25,097 bases of DNA. Source: Brevundimonas sp. UBA4609 (GTDB lineage: Bacteria; Pseudomonadota; Alphaproteobacteria; Caulobacterales; Caulobacteraceae). The notes below the pieces were generated by a model that did no database searches, had not been told where the DNA came from, and saw only the letters and a program-made list of their open reading frames with translations. This document shows positions 15,906-22,703 of the stretch, in pieces (position 1 is the stretch's first letter; the number at the start of each line of letters is the position of its first letter). The stretch is taken from NCBI GenBank assembly GCA_002386585.1, contig DGIZ01000024.1:1-25097 (forward strand), in the 5' to 3' direction. The translations under genes were made by a program, and so were the position numbers.

Positions 15906-16555
15906 TGACCAGCGTGTACCTGTACGCTGTCAGTTATGACCTGGGCTTCGCGCCGAACCCGTTCGGGGGAATCTGCAGTCTCGCTTGCTGCAAGCCGGCG
16001 ATCCGTGCGGGCGCGAAGGATGGAGACTGGATCGTCGGTCTGACGGGCACGAAACTGCGCCCTGCGTTGCGTTGCGTATTCGCCATGCAGGTCACGCGGT
16101 CAATAACCTTCGACGAGTATTGGGCCGACGCTGAGTTCGAAACCCGAAAATCCAGGCGGAACGGGTCCGCCAAGAAACAGGTCGGCGACAACATCTATCA
16201 TCGGGACCAGCCGGCAGCTCCGTGGGTGCAAGAGGATTCTGTTCACAGCCTTGAAGATGGATCCCAATGCCCGCTGAACACGGCGCATGACACTCGGGTC
16301 AACCGGGTGCTGCTGTCCGAGCGATTCATCTATTTCGGAGCCGCAGCCCCGGCGGTGCCGGCCGATATCCTAGCCAATCTGAATTATGCGCGAAATCCGC
16401 GTGACATGCGCAAGTACGCTCTGGCGGAAGCGGAGAGCTTGATTGACTGGCTCAAGCCTCAGGTCGACGCCCACGACAACATCCCGCTTGATGACCCAAT
16501 CAATTTTGATTCGTCGTCAAAACGCTTCTCGGCGACGCGTCAGCGCATGGTTTAG
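15905..16555 (+). CDS. Nmad2-like nucleotide-modification-associated protein
   Basis: A 216-residue soluble protein that I match to nucleotide-modification-associated domain 2. Signature: YLYAVSYDLGFAPNPFGG (5-22) then CSLACCKPAIRAGAKDGDWI (24-43) and VGL-G-K; the mid part has an IYHRD element and the end ILANLNYARNPRD. The family was predicted from genome context to act with enzymes of modified bases; its biochemical role is not known. Overlap of one base with the TIR gene indicates one transcript and probably one function. It ends 35 bases from the convergent SLOG gene with a shared hairpin between them. Alternative: an EVE/YTH-like recognition fold for modified bases, which I cannot decide by eye. 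Confidence 0.68.
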   Translation: MTSVYLYAVSYDLGFAPNPFGGICSLACCKPAIRAGAKDGDWIVGLTGTKLRPALRCVFAMQVTRSITFDEYWADAEFETRKSRRNGSAKKQVGDNIYHRDQPAAPWVQEDSVHSLEDGSQCPLNTAHDTRVNRVLLSERFIYFGAAAPAVPADILANLNYARNPRDMRKYALAEAESLIDWLKPQVDAHDNIPLDDPINFDSSSKRFSATRQRMV

Positions 16556-16556
16556 A

Positions 16557-16589
16557 CCCGCCAATCCGGCTGCGTATCCGGTTGGCGGG
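16557..16589. terminator. bidirectional hairpin between convergent genes
   Basis: CCCGCCAA(T)CCGG pairs with CCGGTTGGCGGG around the loop CTGCGTAT, a 12-bp stem with one bulged T. It fits exactly between the stop of the Nmad2-like gene and the stop of the SLOG gene and would serve both strands. Confidence 0.75.
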
Positions 16590-17483
16590 CTAGGCAAGCG
16601 CGGCGCGCCAGCGGGTCAACAGGTCGCAGACCGCGAACCCCATTGGCTCGCTCCGATCGTCGTTGGCGATGTCTCGAAGATCAGGCCTGAGCGGCGCTGG
16701 TATCCGATCACCTAGCGCCGCAATCCGCGCGATCCCGTCATCATACCCCGACTGCTGCGCCCCACGCGGGACACGGGCAGCAAGCTCCATCAGGTTGAGC
16801 GCGATGGCACAGTCCCGCGTCGCACCGCCGTAAGCTCCGAGCAGAACCAGCGGCTTTTCCGCCTCCAAAGTCATTATCGCCTCTTCAATGACGCCTGGCA
16901 TTCGACCTTCGAAATGGTCTTGCGCCAGCCCGACCACGCCCATCTTCCCGCCCATCGCCAACCGGGCATCCGCTTCCGCCGCGATCGCCTGCCGGACTGC
17001 GGTGTAGGCCTCGGTGTCAGACCGCCCAGCCTGGCTCCTCAGCCAGCCGCCCCATTCCGCCTCATTGGATATGGTCTGCCGGACCTCTCCGACCGCGCCG
17101 ACGATCAACTGATCACCTGATGACCGCACAGACGTCAGCTTGCCTGCGATCGAAAGCCGGACGCTCGCTACGCTGCGAGCGAGTTTCAGTGCTGCGATAA
17201 GGTCGCCGAACCGGGTCCGCCGGGCGATCGGCTCAGCGATGACGTACAGGAAGGGCGCTGTCTCCCGGCTTCCGGCATAGGCGCCCGCGAGATGCCTGAA
17301 TATCTTGAAGGTGAAGTGCTCGGGCTGCAGGTCGCCGGCATAGAGGATCTCGCCCCCTTCGCGGATGATCGCGGTGCAGACCGCTAGGAGCGCCCGTTCG
17401 ACCTCCCGCTCAGGGAAGCCCAGACGCGCACGGTCGGGCGCATCGCTGATCGACAGGGCGACCTTCCATCCGGTCAGTTTCAT
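16590..17483 (-). CDS. SLOG-domain nucleotide sensor
   Basis: A 297-residue protein with features of the SLOG (SMF/DprA-LOG) superfamily, Rossmann-like domains that bind nucleotide ligands in immune systems. Seen: a first strand and loop WKVALSISDAP (6-16) followed by a long helix and REGGEILYAGDL (41-52), typical of SLOG families coupled to TIR; and a second lobe with AMGGKMG (176-182), GRMPGVIEEA (193-202) and PLVLLGAYGGAT (211-222), the last two matching the phosphate-binding GG-x-PG(I/V)-E pattern of LOG-like folds. It is coupled to the upstream TIR gene by an ATGA overlap, so sensor and effector are made together. Likely role: bind an NAD- or nucleotide-derived signal and trigger the TIR. 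Exact SLOG subfamily not assigned. Confidence 0.72.
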   Translation of the reverse strand: MKLTGWKVALSISDAPDRARLGFPEREVERALLAVCTAIIREGGEILYAGDLQPEHFTFKIFRHLAGAYAGSRETAPFLYVIAEPIARRTRFGDLIAALKLARSVASVRLSIAGKLTSVRSSGDQLIVGAVGEVRQTISNEAEWGGWLRSQAGRSDTEAYTAVRQAIAAEADARLAMGGKMGVVGLAQDHFEGRMPGVIEEAIMTLEAEKPLVLLGAYGGATRDCAIALNLMELAARVPRGAQQSGYDDGIARIAALGDRIPAPLRPDLRDIANDDRSEPMGFAVCDLLTRWRAALA

Positions 17484-18622
17484 GCCCGATACTCGCCCAA
17501 GGTTTTCAGTTCGCTGTCACTTCGCATCGCGGCCATCGCCCGAACTACGAGCCGGGCCTCGATGTCTCCCAGCGGGGGATCAGGATACAGGATCACTCTT
17601 GGGCATACTTCGGCGTCGATCACATCAAAAAGCTCAGGCGGACGCGGCATCACCAAGACCTCCGATGCGGCCGCCGCAACCTTCGCAGCCTGAGCGAGGA
17701 AGACGTCGCAGCGCAAACCTTCGGACATGGCTTCTACTAGCAGGGGGTCGATCCACGATCCGACCGGCCCGCCAGCGTCAAGACGAACCCGGGGGAGATT
17801 CGCGCCGTACGGGAAGGTTCGACTGACCCGCACCCCCCCGATATCTGCCAAGACGATGGGCCGCCTGTGCCGCTTGGCGGTCGTCAGCTCAAACACGCAC
17901 CAGGGCCGGGAATCGTAAACGTCCGAAACGATGGCGATCAGAGTTCCCCGGCTGATTTCGGCGTCAAAGCGGGCTTTAAAATCCTCGCCCGGATTCAGCT
18001 CCATGGCGTCGTAGAAGGTGTGAAGCGGCACGTCGTGGCCCGGTGACTGAACATAGTCCACGATTTCCCTGGCCGCGGTGTCCCCGTCCGCTTTGGCGTG
18101 GCTTACGAACAGCGGCTCGTCGCGATCATCGGCGCTGAGCTTCCGCAGGTGCCGGCGGATCTGGACCAGGATATGGAGTAAGAGACGCTTGTCCCGCGCG
18201 ATCTCATTCAGCCCAGTCCAGCCCTTTCTGTAGACATACTGGGTGTTCCGCCCGCTGTCTGAAGCGGGGATCGCGCTGCCGCTATAGTCACAGAACGGAA
18301 TGTAGACGTCAGCGTTGCCGCGCGCCTCCATGGCCGCACGTGTCGACTGCAAGAACTGGTCCCACTCCGACGCCTGTTCATCCATGAAGTCGTCATGCAG
18401 GAGCACTACGGCGTTGTGATCCGCGCGCGATAGGTCGACGGGCCTCGGCAAGGGCAAGCCCGGACGCCATGGCGCGCTCGCGAAGCGCACAGGCACCCGA
18501 TAAGCCACGCCGTCCCGTTCCATTCCGATCCCGTCGAAATGTCGGGAGATCATTTCAGCGACGCGCGCGCCTTCCGACGAGCCGTCAGGCCAGACAACAT
18601 GTATGCGAAGATGATCGATCAT
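17480..18622 (-). CDS. TIR-domain effector with extra N-terminal lobe
   Basis: A 380-residue protein with a clear TIR domain at about 168-290: EPLFVSHAKADGD (strand A), FYDAMELNPGEDF (BB loop), LIAIVSDVYDSRPWCVFEL, where W241-C242-x-x-E245 carries the probable catalytic glutamate for NAD cleavage, then RRPIVLADIGG. Residues 1-160 look like a second, degenerate TIR/flavodoxin-like lobe (HLRIHVVWPDG, NAVVLLHDDFMD, ADVYIPFCDYSG). The C-terminal 90 residues are a further alpha/beta segment ending PRVILYPDPPLGDIEARLV. First gene of the TIR-SLOG operon and divergent from the thymidylate-synthase-like operon by about 100 bases. Such TIR-SLOG pairs are predicted effector-sensor dyads in conflict systems. 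Confidence 0.8.
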   Translation of the reverse strand: MIDHLRIHVVWPDGSSEGARVAEMISRHFDGIGMERDGVAYRVPVRFASAPWRPGLPLPRPVDLSRADHNAVVLLHDDFMDEQASEWDQFLQSTRAAMEARGNADVYIPFCDYSGSAIPASDSGRNTQYVYRKGWTGLNEIARDKRLLLHILVQIRRHLRKLSADDRDEPLFVSHAKADGDTAAREIVDYVQSPGHDVPLHTFYDAMELNPGEDFKARFDAEISRGTLIAIVSDVYDSRPWCVFELTTAKRHRRPIVLADIGGVRVSRTFPYGANLPRVRLDAGGPVGSWIDPLLVEAMSEGLRCDVFLAQAAKVAAAASEVLVMPRPPELFDVIDAEVCPRVILYPDPPLGDIEARLVVRAMAAMRSDSELKTLGEYRA

Positions 18623-18749
18623 GGGCTACCCGCCGGTGGAGGTGATGATCGCCCATCGATATCGGGTGGGCTCAACTTCTGGCTTACTTTACGGCTGCAT
18701 AGAATCAAACCTCTGGTAGAGATTGCGTGGGGCAGACGGGGCAATCTCG
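18623..18749. promoter_or_regulatory. divergent promoter region with dyad
   Basis: Serves the TIR-SLOG operon leftward and the synthase-like operon rightward. A good -10, TAGAAT (18700-18705), points right, with only a weak TTCTGG -35 17 bases upstream. A 21-base imperfect dyad, GCCCA-T-CGATATCG-GG-TGGGC (18651-18671), is placed to act as an operator for either direction. No obvious strong leftward promoter seen. The TTG at 18723 in frame with the synthase gene is a possible alternate start. Confidence 0.45.
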
Positions 18750-20384
18750 ATGAAGTCGGAGCGGTACCGCAACATCAGCTACGCGACCGTAGGTGGTTTC
18801 GAGGCGGTACTGACAGACGGCAAGACCGTTTCGGTCCGCGGAGAAGCCACGCGGGAAGTGCTGGGGCGAGGCACGCTCATCGAACACCCGCAGGAACGGT
18901 TTCCGTTTCTACCGGGGCGACTGGGTGATCCGTTCGCCTTGGTAGCCGAGTGTCTCTGGGTCCTTGCGGGGCGAAACGACCTCGACTGGCTGATCCATTA
19001 CCTTCCTCGCGCCGCCCAGTTCTCCGACGACGGCATGGTGTGGCGTGCGGGATATGGACCGCGGCTCAGGGATTGGCAGGGGGTCGACCAGCTGGCCGAA
19101 GTCTTTCGGCTTCTAAGCACCGACCACGCTACCCGACGCGCAGTCATGAGCCTGTTCGATCCCGGGTCCGACTTCGGTACCTCCCAGGATATCCCATGCA
19201 ACAACTGGCTGAGCTGGTTGATCAGAGACGGCCGTCTCCTGCTCAATGTCGCCGTACGCAGCAACGACGCGATGTGGGGGTTCTCGGGCATCAATGCGTT
19301 CGAGTGGAGCGTCCTCCAGGAACTGTTGGCGAACTGGCTAGGCGTTGAACCCGGCCCGACCTATTTCCTGGCCTCCTCGTTCCACATTTACGAACGTGAC
19401 CGGCATCTCGAACGCGCGGCCGCAGTCGTGGACGCGTTTCCCGGCGTGACGCCGTACGACTTCAACGTCGCGACACCGCGGCTGGGTGTCGCCCACGACC
19501 GTATGGATGCCGCCCTTGCAGAATGGTTCGCGGCCGAAGCGCGCGTTCGCCAAGACCCCGACATCTGGCCGATCGACAGTGCGCCGTCGGATCCATTCCT
19601 CCTCGCCTCGCTTCGGATAGTTCGCCTCAAATGGGGAGCCGAAATCTGGACGGAAGACAGGCTGAAGAACGAACTTCATGCGTGCCCGGACGACGATTTT
19701 ACCGCGGCGACTTATGAACGCCTGGCGCGGCGTCTGCCGAGCTTGCTGGACGACATCCCACAGCCCTGCGCGCGCGCTTACTTCGCTCGGGCGACGCACC
19801 GGCCCTCCCTCACTAATGGTCTAATTCAGGCTATGGATTGTTTACATCGAGAGAAAAACGCGGGTTACGGCGCGGCTTGGAAGCGGCGCGGCGAGCGTAT
19901 CAGCATTCTCCCCAACATTGCGCGCAAGGTCGATCGGCTCGGACACTTCCGCAGCTCTGGAGTGGATCTCGCCGGTGAGACGCTCTTCGACACGGCAATC
20001 GACCTGGTGGTGTACGCGCTCAAATATGAGCTGTTTCTAGCGGAACAGGTTCCGTCGCTGGCTGAGCGCATCGGCCTGCAAGGTGCGGCGAGGGCCTATA
20101 GTGATCTCGACGACGATTTCACCGTGGCGCTCCGCCATGCGGGGGTGACGCCTTCGCCCGACCACGAGGTCGACCGAGAGTTGGCAGCGGCGGTCGACAG
20201 CTTCGAAGACCTATGGCCCAAAGTCGAAGCGGAAGCGGACCTCGAGGCGCGCATCGCCGCGGCAGGGCGGTTGCGCGTTCATGCGGCGCGGCTGGTCGGG
20301 GCGATCGCGCAGTCTCAGCCTCAAGTCCTTTCGGCGTTCATTCGTCAATGGAGTACGCGAGATGAAACCCCCACCGCCGCGTAG
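18750..20384 (+). CDS. thymidylate synthase-like enzyme fused to Nmad1/MazG-like domain
   Basis: A 544-residue fusion. Residues about 1-260 are a thymidylate synthase/pyrimidine hydroxymethylase fold: VRGEATREVL near the N-terminus (folate/phosphate arginine), AECLWVLAGRNDLDWL helix, TRRAVMSLFDP (phosphate-binding arginines of the partner subunit), QDIPCNNWL with nucleophile Cys 150, RSNDAMWGFSGIN (170-182) in place of RSxDxxLGxPFN, and ASSFHIYERDRHLE. These enzymes add a methyl or hydroxymethyl group to dUMP or dCMP. Residues about 364-430 match Nmad1 (DUF1599): EKNAGYGAAWKRRG and E410, D414, D418 in ETLFDTAIDLVVYA, a MazG-like metal/nucleotide motif. So it may make and then process a modified pyrimidine nucleotide. 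ATG 18750 gives a family-like N-terminus. The end overlaps the next gene by 23 bases. Too diverged to be the housekeeping ThyA. Confidence 0.8.
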   Translation: MKSERYRNISYATVGGFEAVLTDGKTVSVRGEATREVLGRGTLIEHPQERFPFLPGRLGDPFALVAECLWVLAGRNDLDWLIHYLPRAAQFSDDGMVWRAGYGPRLRDWQGVDQLAEVFRLLSTDHATRRAVMSLFDPGSDFGTSQDIPCNNWLSWLIRDGRLLLNVAVRSNDAMWGFSGINAFEWSVLQELLANWLGVEPGPTYFLASSFHIYERDRHLERAAAVVDAFPGVTPYDFNVATPRLGVAHDRMDAALAEWFAAEARVRQDPDIWPIDSAPSDPFLLASLRIVRLKWGAEIWTEDRLKNELHACPDDDFTAATYERLARRLPSLLDDIPQPCARAYFARATHRPSLTNGLIQAMDCLHREKNAGYGAAWKRRGERISILPNIARKVDRLGHFRSSGVDLAGETLFDTAIDLVVYALKYELFLAEQVPSLAERIGLQGAARAYSDLDDDFTVALRHAGVTPSPDHEVDRELAAAVDSFEDLWPKVEAEADLEARIAAAGRLRVHAARLVGAIAQSQPQVLSAFIRQWSTRDETPTAA

Positions 20385-21351
20385 CATTGATATGAGCCCC
20401 GACGACTTGTCGACGCTGCTCGAAACTCTCAAGCAGGAGCTGTCAGCTCGCCCCGAGACCGACACTCTCGGCATCCTGGGCGTCGGCCCCGCCGCCTATG
20501 ATATCGAGGCCTGGCTGAACGCTGGGGGATTGGGCGCCCGTTTGACAGGGGTCTACGACACGCCTCACGAAGCCGGGCTCCGCTGCCGACCGATGGAGGC
20601 GCTGGTGCGCGATCGCCCCGAGGTCCTGATCGTAGCTTCGGACAAGCGCAAGGAGGCGCTGATCGAGGCGGCTTTACCCTACATCGAGGCGAGCGTTCGG
20701 CTGCTCATTGGAGGGTTCGATCACTTCCGATACCGTGATCCGACTTTTGAGCAAGAAACCGCCAACGCGCTCGTGCCCTCCTTCGCGAACGGATATCCGA
20801 ACTGCCTAATCCATCTATGGCAGGTCCTTCAGAACGCCGCGCGCTTGGGCCTCGACGGGACGATCGTGGAGTTCGGAATGTTCCGGGGTGGGACAACCAT
20901 GCTGCTCTCTCGTTTCGCCGAGCGCCTGGGCAAGGACTGGCCGGTCGTCGGGTTTGACACCTTCGACGGCTTTCCCTCGCCCCGCAGTCCTCTGGACATG
21001 TATTCCCACCCAGACTGCGTCTTTCTGGACGAAGCCGCAGCGCGCCGGTATCTCGCGGGACGAAACGTCGAGATCATCTCCGGCGATATCGTCAAAACTG
21101 CATCCCGATTGGCGGACCGGGATATCGTGCTGGCGTTCATCGATACCGACAACTATACTTCGGCGACCGCAGCGCTCGATGCCGTTCAAAATCAGATCGT
21201 CCCTGGCGGCGCCATAGTGTTTGACCACTTCACCGGTGTGGACCGTTTTCTGTACACCTTGGGCGAACGCGTGGCCGCCAAGCGCCTTCTCGGCGACCCC
21301 CGATTCTTCAACCTGCACGGCACCGGCGTATTTCTTCGGCAGTCCTCGTGA
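20362..21351 (+). CDS. TylF-like SAM methyltransferase with Rossmann-like N-terminus
   Basis: A 329-residue protein. Residues about 34-120 form an alpha/beta domain with TLGILGVGPAAYDIEAWL, a glycine-rich nucleotide-binding turn. Residues about 160-329 are a class I methyltransferase of the TylF/MycF (macrocin O-methyltransferase) type: TIVEFGMFRGGTTMLLS (167-183), GFDTFDGFPSP (197-207), metal-site acids in FIDTDNY (D261, D263) and VFDHF (D287). Family members methylate sugar hydroxyls, metal-dependently. The ATG at 20362 is preceded by GGAG at 20350-20353 and lies within the end of the synthase-like gene, so the two are coupled; an ATG at 20392 is possible. In this operon the substrate could be a modified nucleotide, base or sugar; that is inference. 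Confidence 0.8.
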   Translation: MKPPPPRSIDMSPDDLSTLLETLKQELSARPETDTLGILGVGPAAYDIEAWLNAGGLGARLTGVYDTPHEAGLRCRPMEALVRDRPEVLIVASDKRKEALIEAALPYIEASVRLLIGGFDHFRYRDPTFEQETANALVPSFANGYPNCLIHLWQVLQNAARLGLDGTIVEFGMFRGGTTMLLSRFAERLGKDWPVVGFDTFDGFPSPRSPLDMYSHPDCVFLDEAAARRYLAGRNVEIISGDIVKTASRLADRDIVLAFIDTDNYTSATAALDAVQNQIVPGGAIVFDHFTGVDRFLYTLGERVAAKRLLGDPRFFNLHGTGVFLRQSS

Positions 21352-22382
21352 TGATAGTCATCAAGACACGCAAGAAGCCGAAGCCTCGGCGCGGCGTTTA
21401 CGAGCTGTATTGGCGGTTCGCCTCTAGACGGCAGGCTGCGTTCGAACGTCGTCTCGCGGGCAAATGCGCGCCTTGGTCCGACGATCCCATCCTGCAGGAG
21501 TTTAAATTCTGCAACGTGTACCGTGCGGCTGATCGAGTCTCGCAGTATATGATCCGGAACGTCTGCTACGCCGAGGACGCCGGCAGTCCCGCTGACCGCG
21601 CCTTTCAGATCGTCGCCTTTAGGACCTTCAGCAAGATCCGTACTTGGGAGAAATTGACAACGCTTTTGGACGGGCCACCGCGTATCCAAGACTTGGCGGA
21701 CGGCAGATTTGTTGCCGCGCTCAATCAGATCAAGCGCGAGGACGGTGGCCTGTACACAGGAGCCTTCATTTTGTGCGCGAACAAGGCGTTTGGGCACGAC
21801 GAGAAACATCACAACCATGCCGCCCTGTTTGAGAAGATGTTCGTGCAGGACGCCGTCGCGGATCGGCTGATCGGCGCGAACGCCTTCGAGAGCATCGTCC
21901 GAACGCTTGAGGGCTACCCTCTCATGGGTCCGTTTATGGCCTATCAGACAGCAGTTGATCTCAACTATTCCGAACTCACGGATTTCAGTGAGAATGACTA
22001 TACGCAGGCCGGGCCGGGAGCTGTGCGCGGCCTAGCCAAAGTATTCGAGGACTTAGGCGATTACACGCCCTCCGAAGCGATCAAATTGATGGTCGACCAG
22101 CAGGAGGCTGAGTTCGAGCGGCTAGATCTGCCATTTCTTGGCCTGTTCGGGCGGCCATTGCATGCAATCGACTGTCAGGGTCTCTTCTGCGAGACCGATA
22201 AATACTGCAGAGAGGCCGCGCCCGAGCTTGCAAGCAATCGGTCGCGGATAAAGGCTCGCTACCGTCCCTCATCGACATCGCTTGAACTCTTCTTTCCACC
22301 GAAGTGGCGGCTCGCGCCGCCTGTACGAACCATGCCTGCAGGCTCCCTGCAGGCCCAGCCGGACTTGTTCGCCAGCGCCTAG
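21351..22382 (+). CDS. HMUDK helical-domain / thymine pyrophosphorylase-like protein
   Basis: A 343-residue protein that I match to the helical domain family found in 5-hydroxymethyl-dU DNA kinases and the alpha-glutamyl/putrescinyl-thymine pyrophosphorylases, DNA-glycosylase-like enzymes of thymine hypermodification (often annotated nucleotide kinase domain). Evidence: PWSDDPILQEFKFCNVYRAA (41-60) then DRVSQYMIRN; LEGYPLMGPFMAYQ (187-200); END at 215-217 and AGPGAVRG (221-228); and RPLHAIDCQGLFCETDKYCR (269-288), the C-terminal CExDKY signature. No P-loop is visible, so kinase activity by that fold is not expected. The ATG at 21351 overlaps the methyltransferase's TGA (TGATG); GTG 21348 would add one residue. 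The C-terminal 45 residues are a polar tail. Base composition is visibly AT-richer than in flanking core genes, suggesting transfer. Confidence 0.72.
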   Translation: MIVIKTRKKPKPRRGVYELYWRFASRRQAAFERRLAGKCAPWSDDPILQEFKFCNVYRAADRVSQYMIRNVCYAEDAGSPADRAFQIVAFRTFSKIRTWEKLTTLLDGPPRIQDLADGRFVAALNQIKREDGGLYTGAFILCANKAFGHDEKHHNHAALFEKMFVQDAVADRLIGANAFESIVRTLEGYPLMGPFMAYQTAVDLNYSELTDFSENDYTQAGPGAVRGLAKVFEDLGDYTPSEAIKLMVDQQEAEFERLDLPFLGLFGRPLHAIDCQGLFCETDKYCREAAPELASNRSRIKARYRPSSTSLELFFPPKWRLAPPVRTMPAGSLQAQPDLFASA

Positions 22383-22422
22383 CTAGCGAGCAGCCCACAG
22401 TTTGGGGCAGTCACCCTGACCA

Positions 22423-22449
22423 AAAGCGGCTGTTCTGGAGGGCCGCTTT
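22423..22449. repeat. perfect inverted repeat in dispersed intergenic element
   Basis: AAAGCGGC (22423-22430), an 11-base loop and GCCGCTTT (22442-22449), 40 bases after the last gene of the operon; it could terminate transcription though no T-run follows. The right arm continues as GAGTCAG, making GCCGCTTTGAGTCAG, identical over 15 bases to 15161-15175. Confidence 0.6.
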
Positions 22450-22703
22450 GAGTCAGAAGCGGACCTCCGTCTTCGCTTCTAGCGTTTATCCACAACCTAT
22501 CTACGTCTAGTGTTTCGTGCCCATCGCGCCTCTGCAGCCGCCCTGAGCGCGTTGAGGTTTGCAACACAAGCGCTGTCGCCGAGCGCAACGGCCGCTTCTC
22601 TCAAACTGCATTATTTTCGGTGTTAATTCAGCCATTTATGGCTGCAACAGTTTCCGAACATGTGCAGTCTGCGAAAAATAGGTTGCTGATCTGACCCGTG
22701 CCG
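22450..22703. other. intergenic stretch between accessory and core genes
   Basis: No convincing gene. It contains a perfect inverted repeat CAGCCAT-TT-ATGGCTG (22629-22644) and an AT-rich patch (22608-22680). It is the probable right junction of the accessory region, but I see no integrase, tRNA or direct repeat typical of an integration site. Confidence 0.45.

Noticed and set aside
15417..22382. CBASS system
   Set aside because: No CD-NTase (GS...DxD) or Cap effector set was found despite the TIR and SLOG domains.
9229..22703. Prophage or integrative element with integrase and att sites
   Set aside because: No integrase, transposase, structural phage gene, tRNA or clear direct repeat at the edges.
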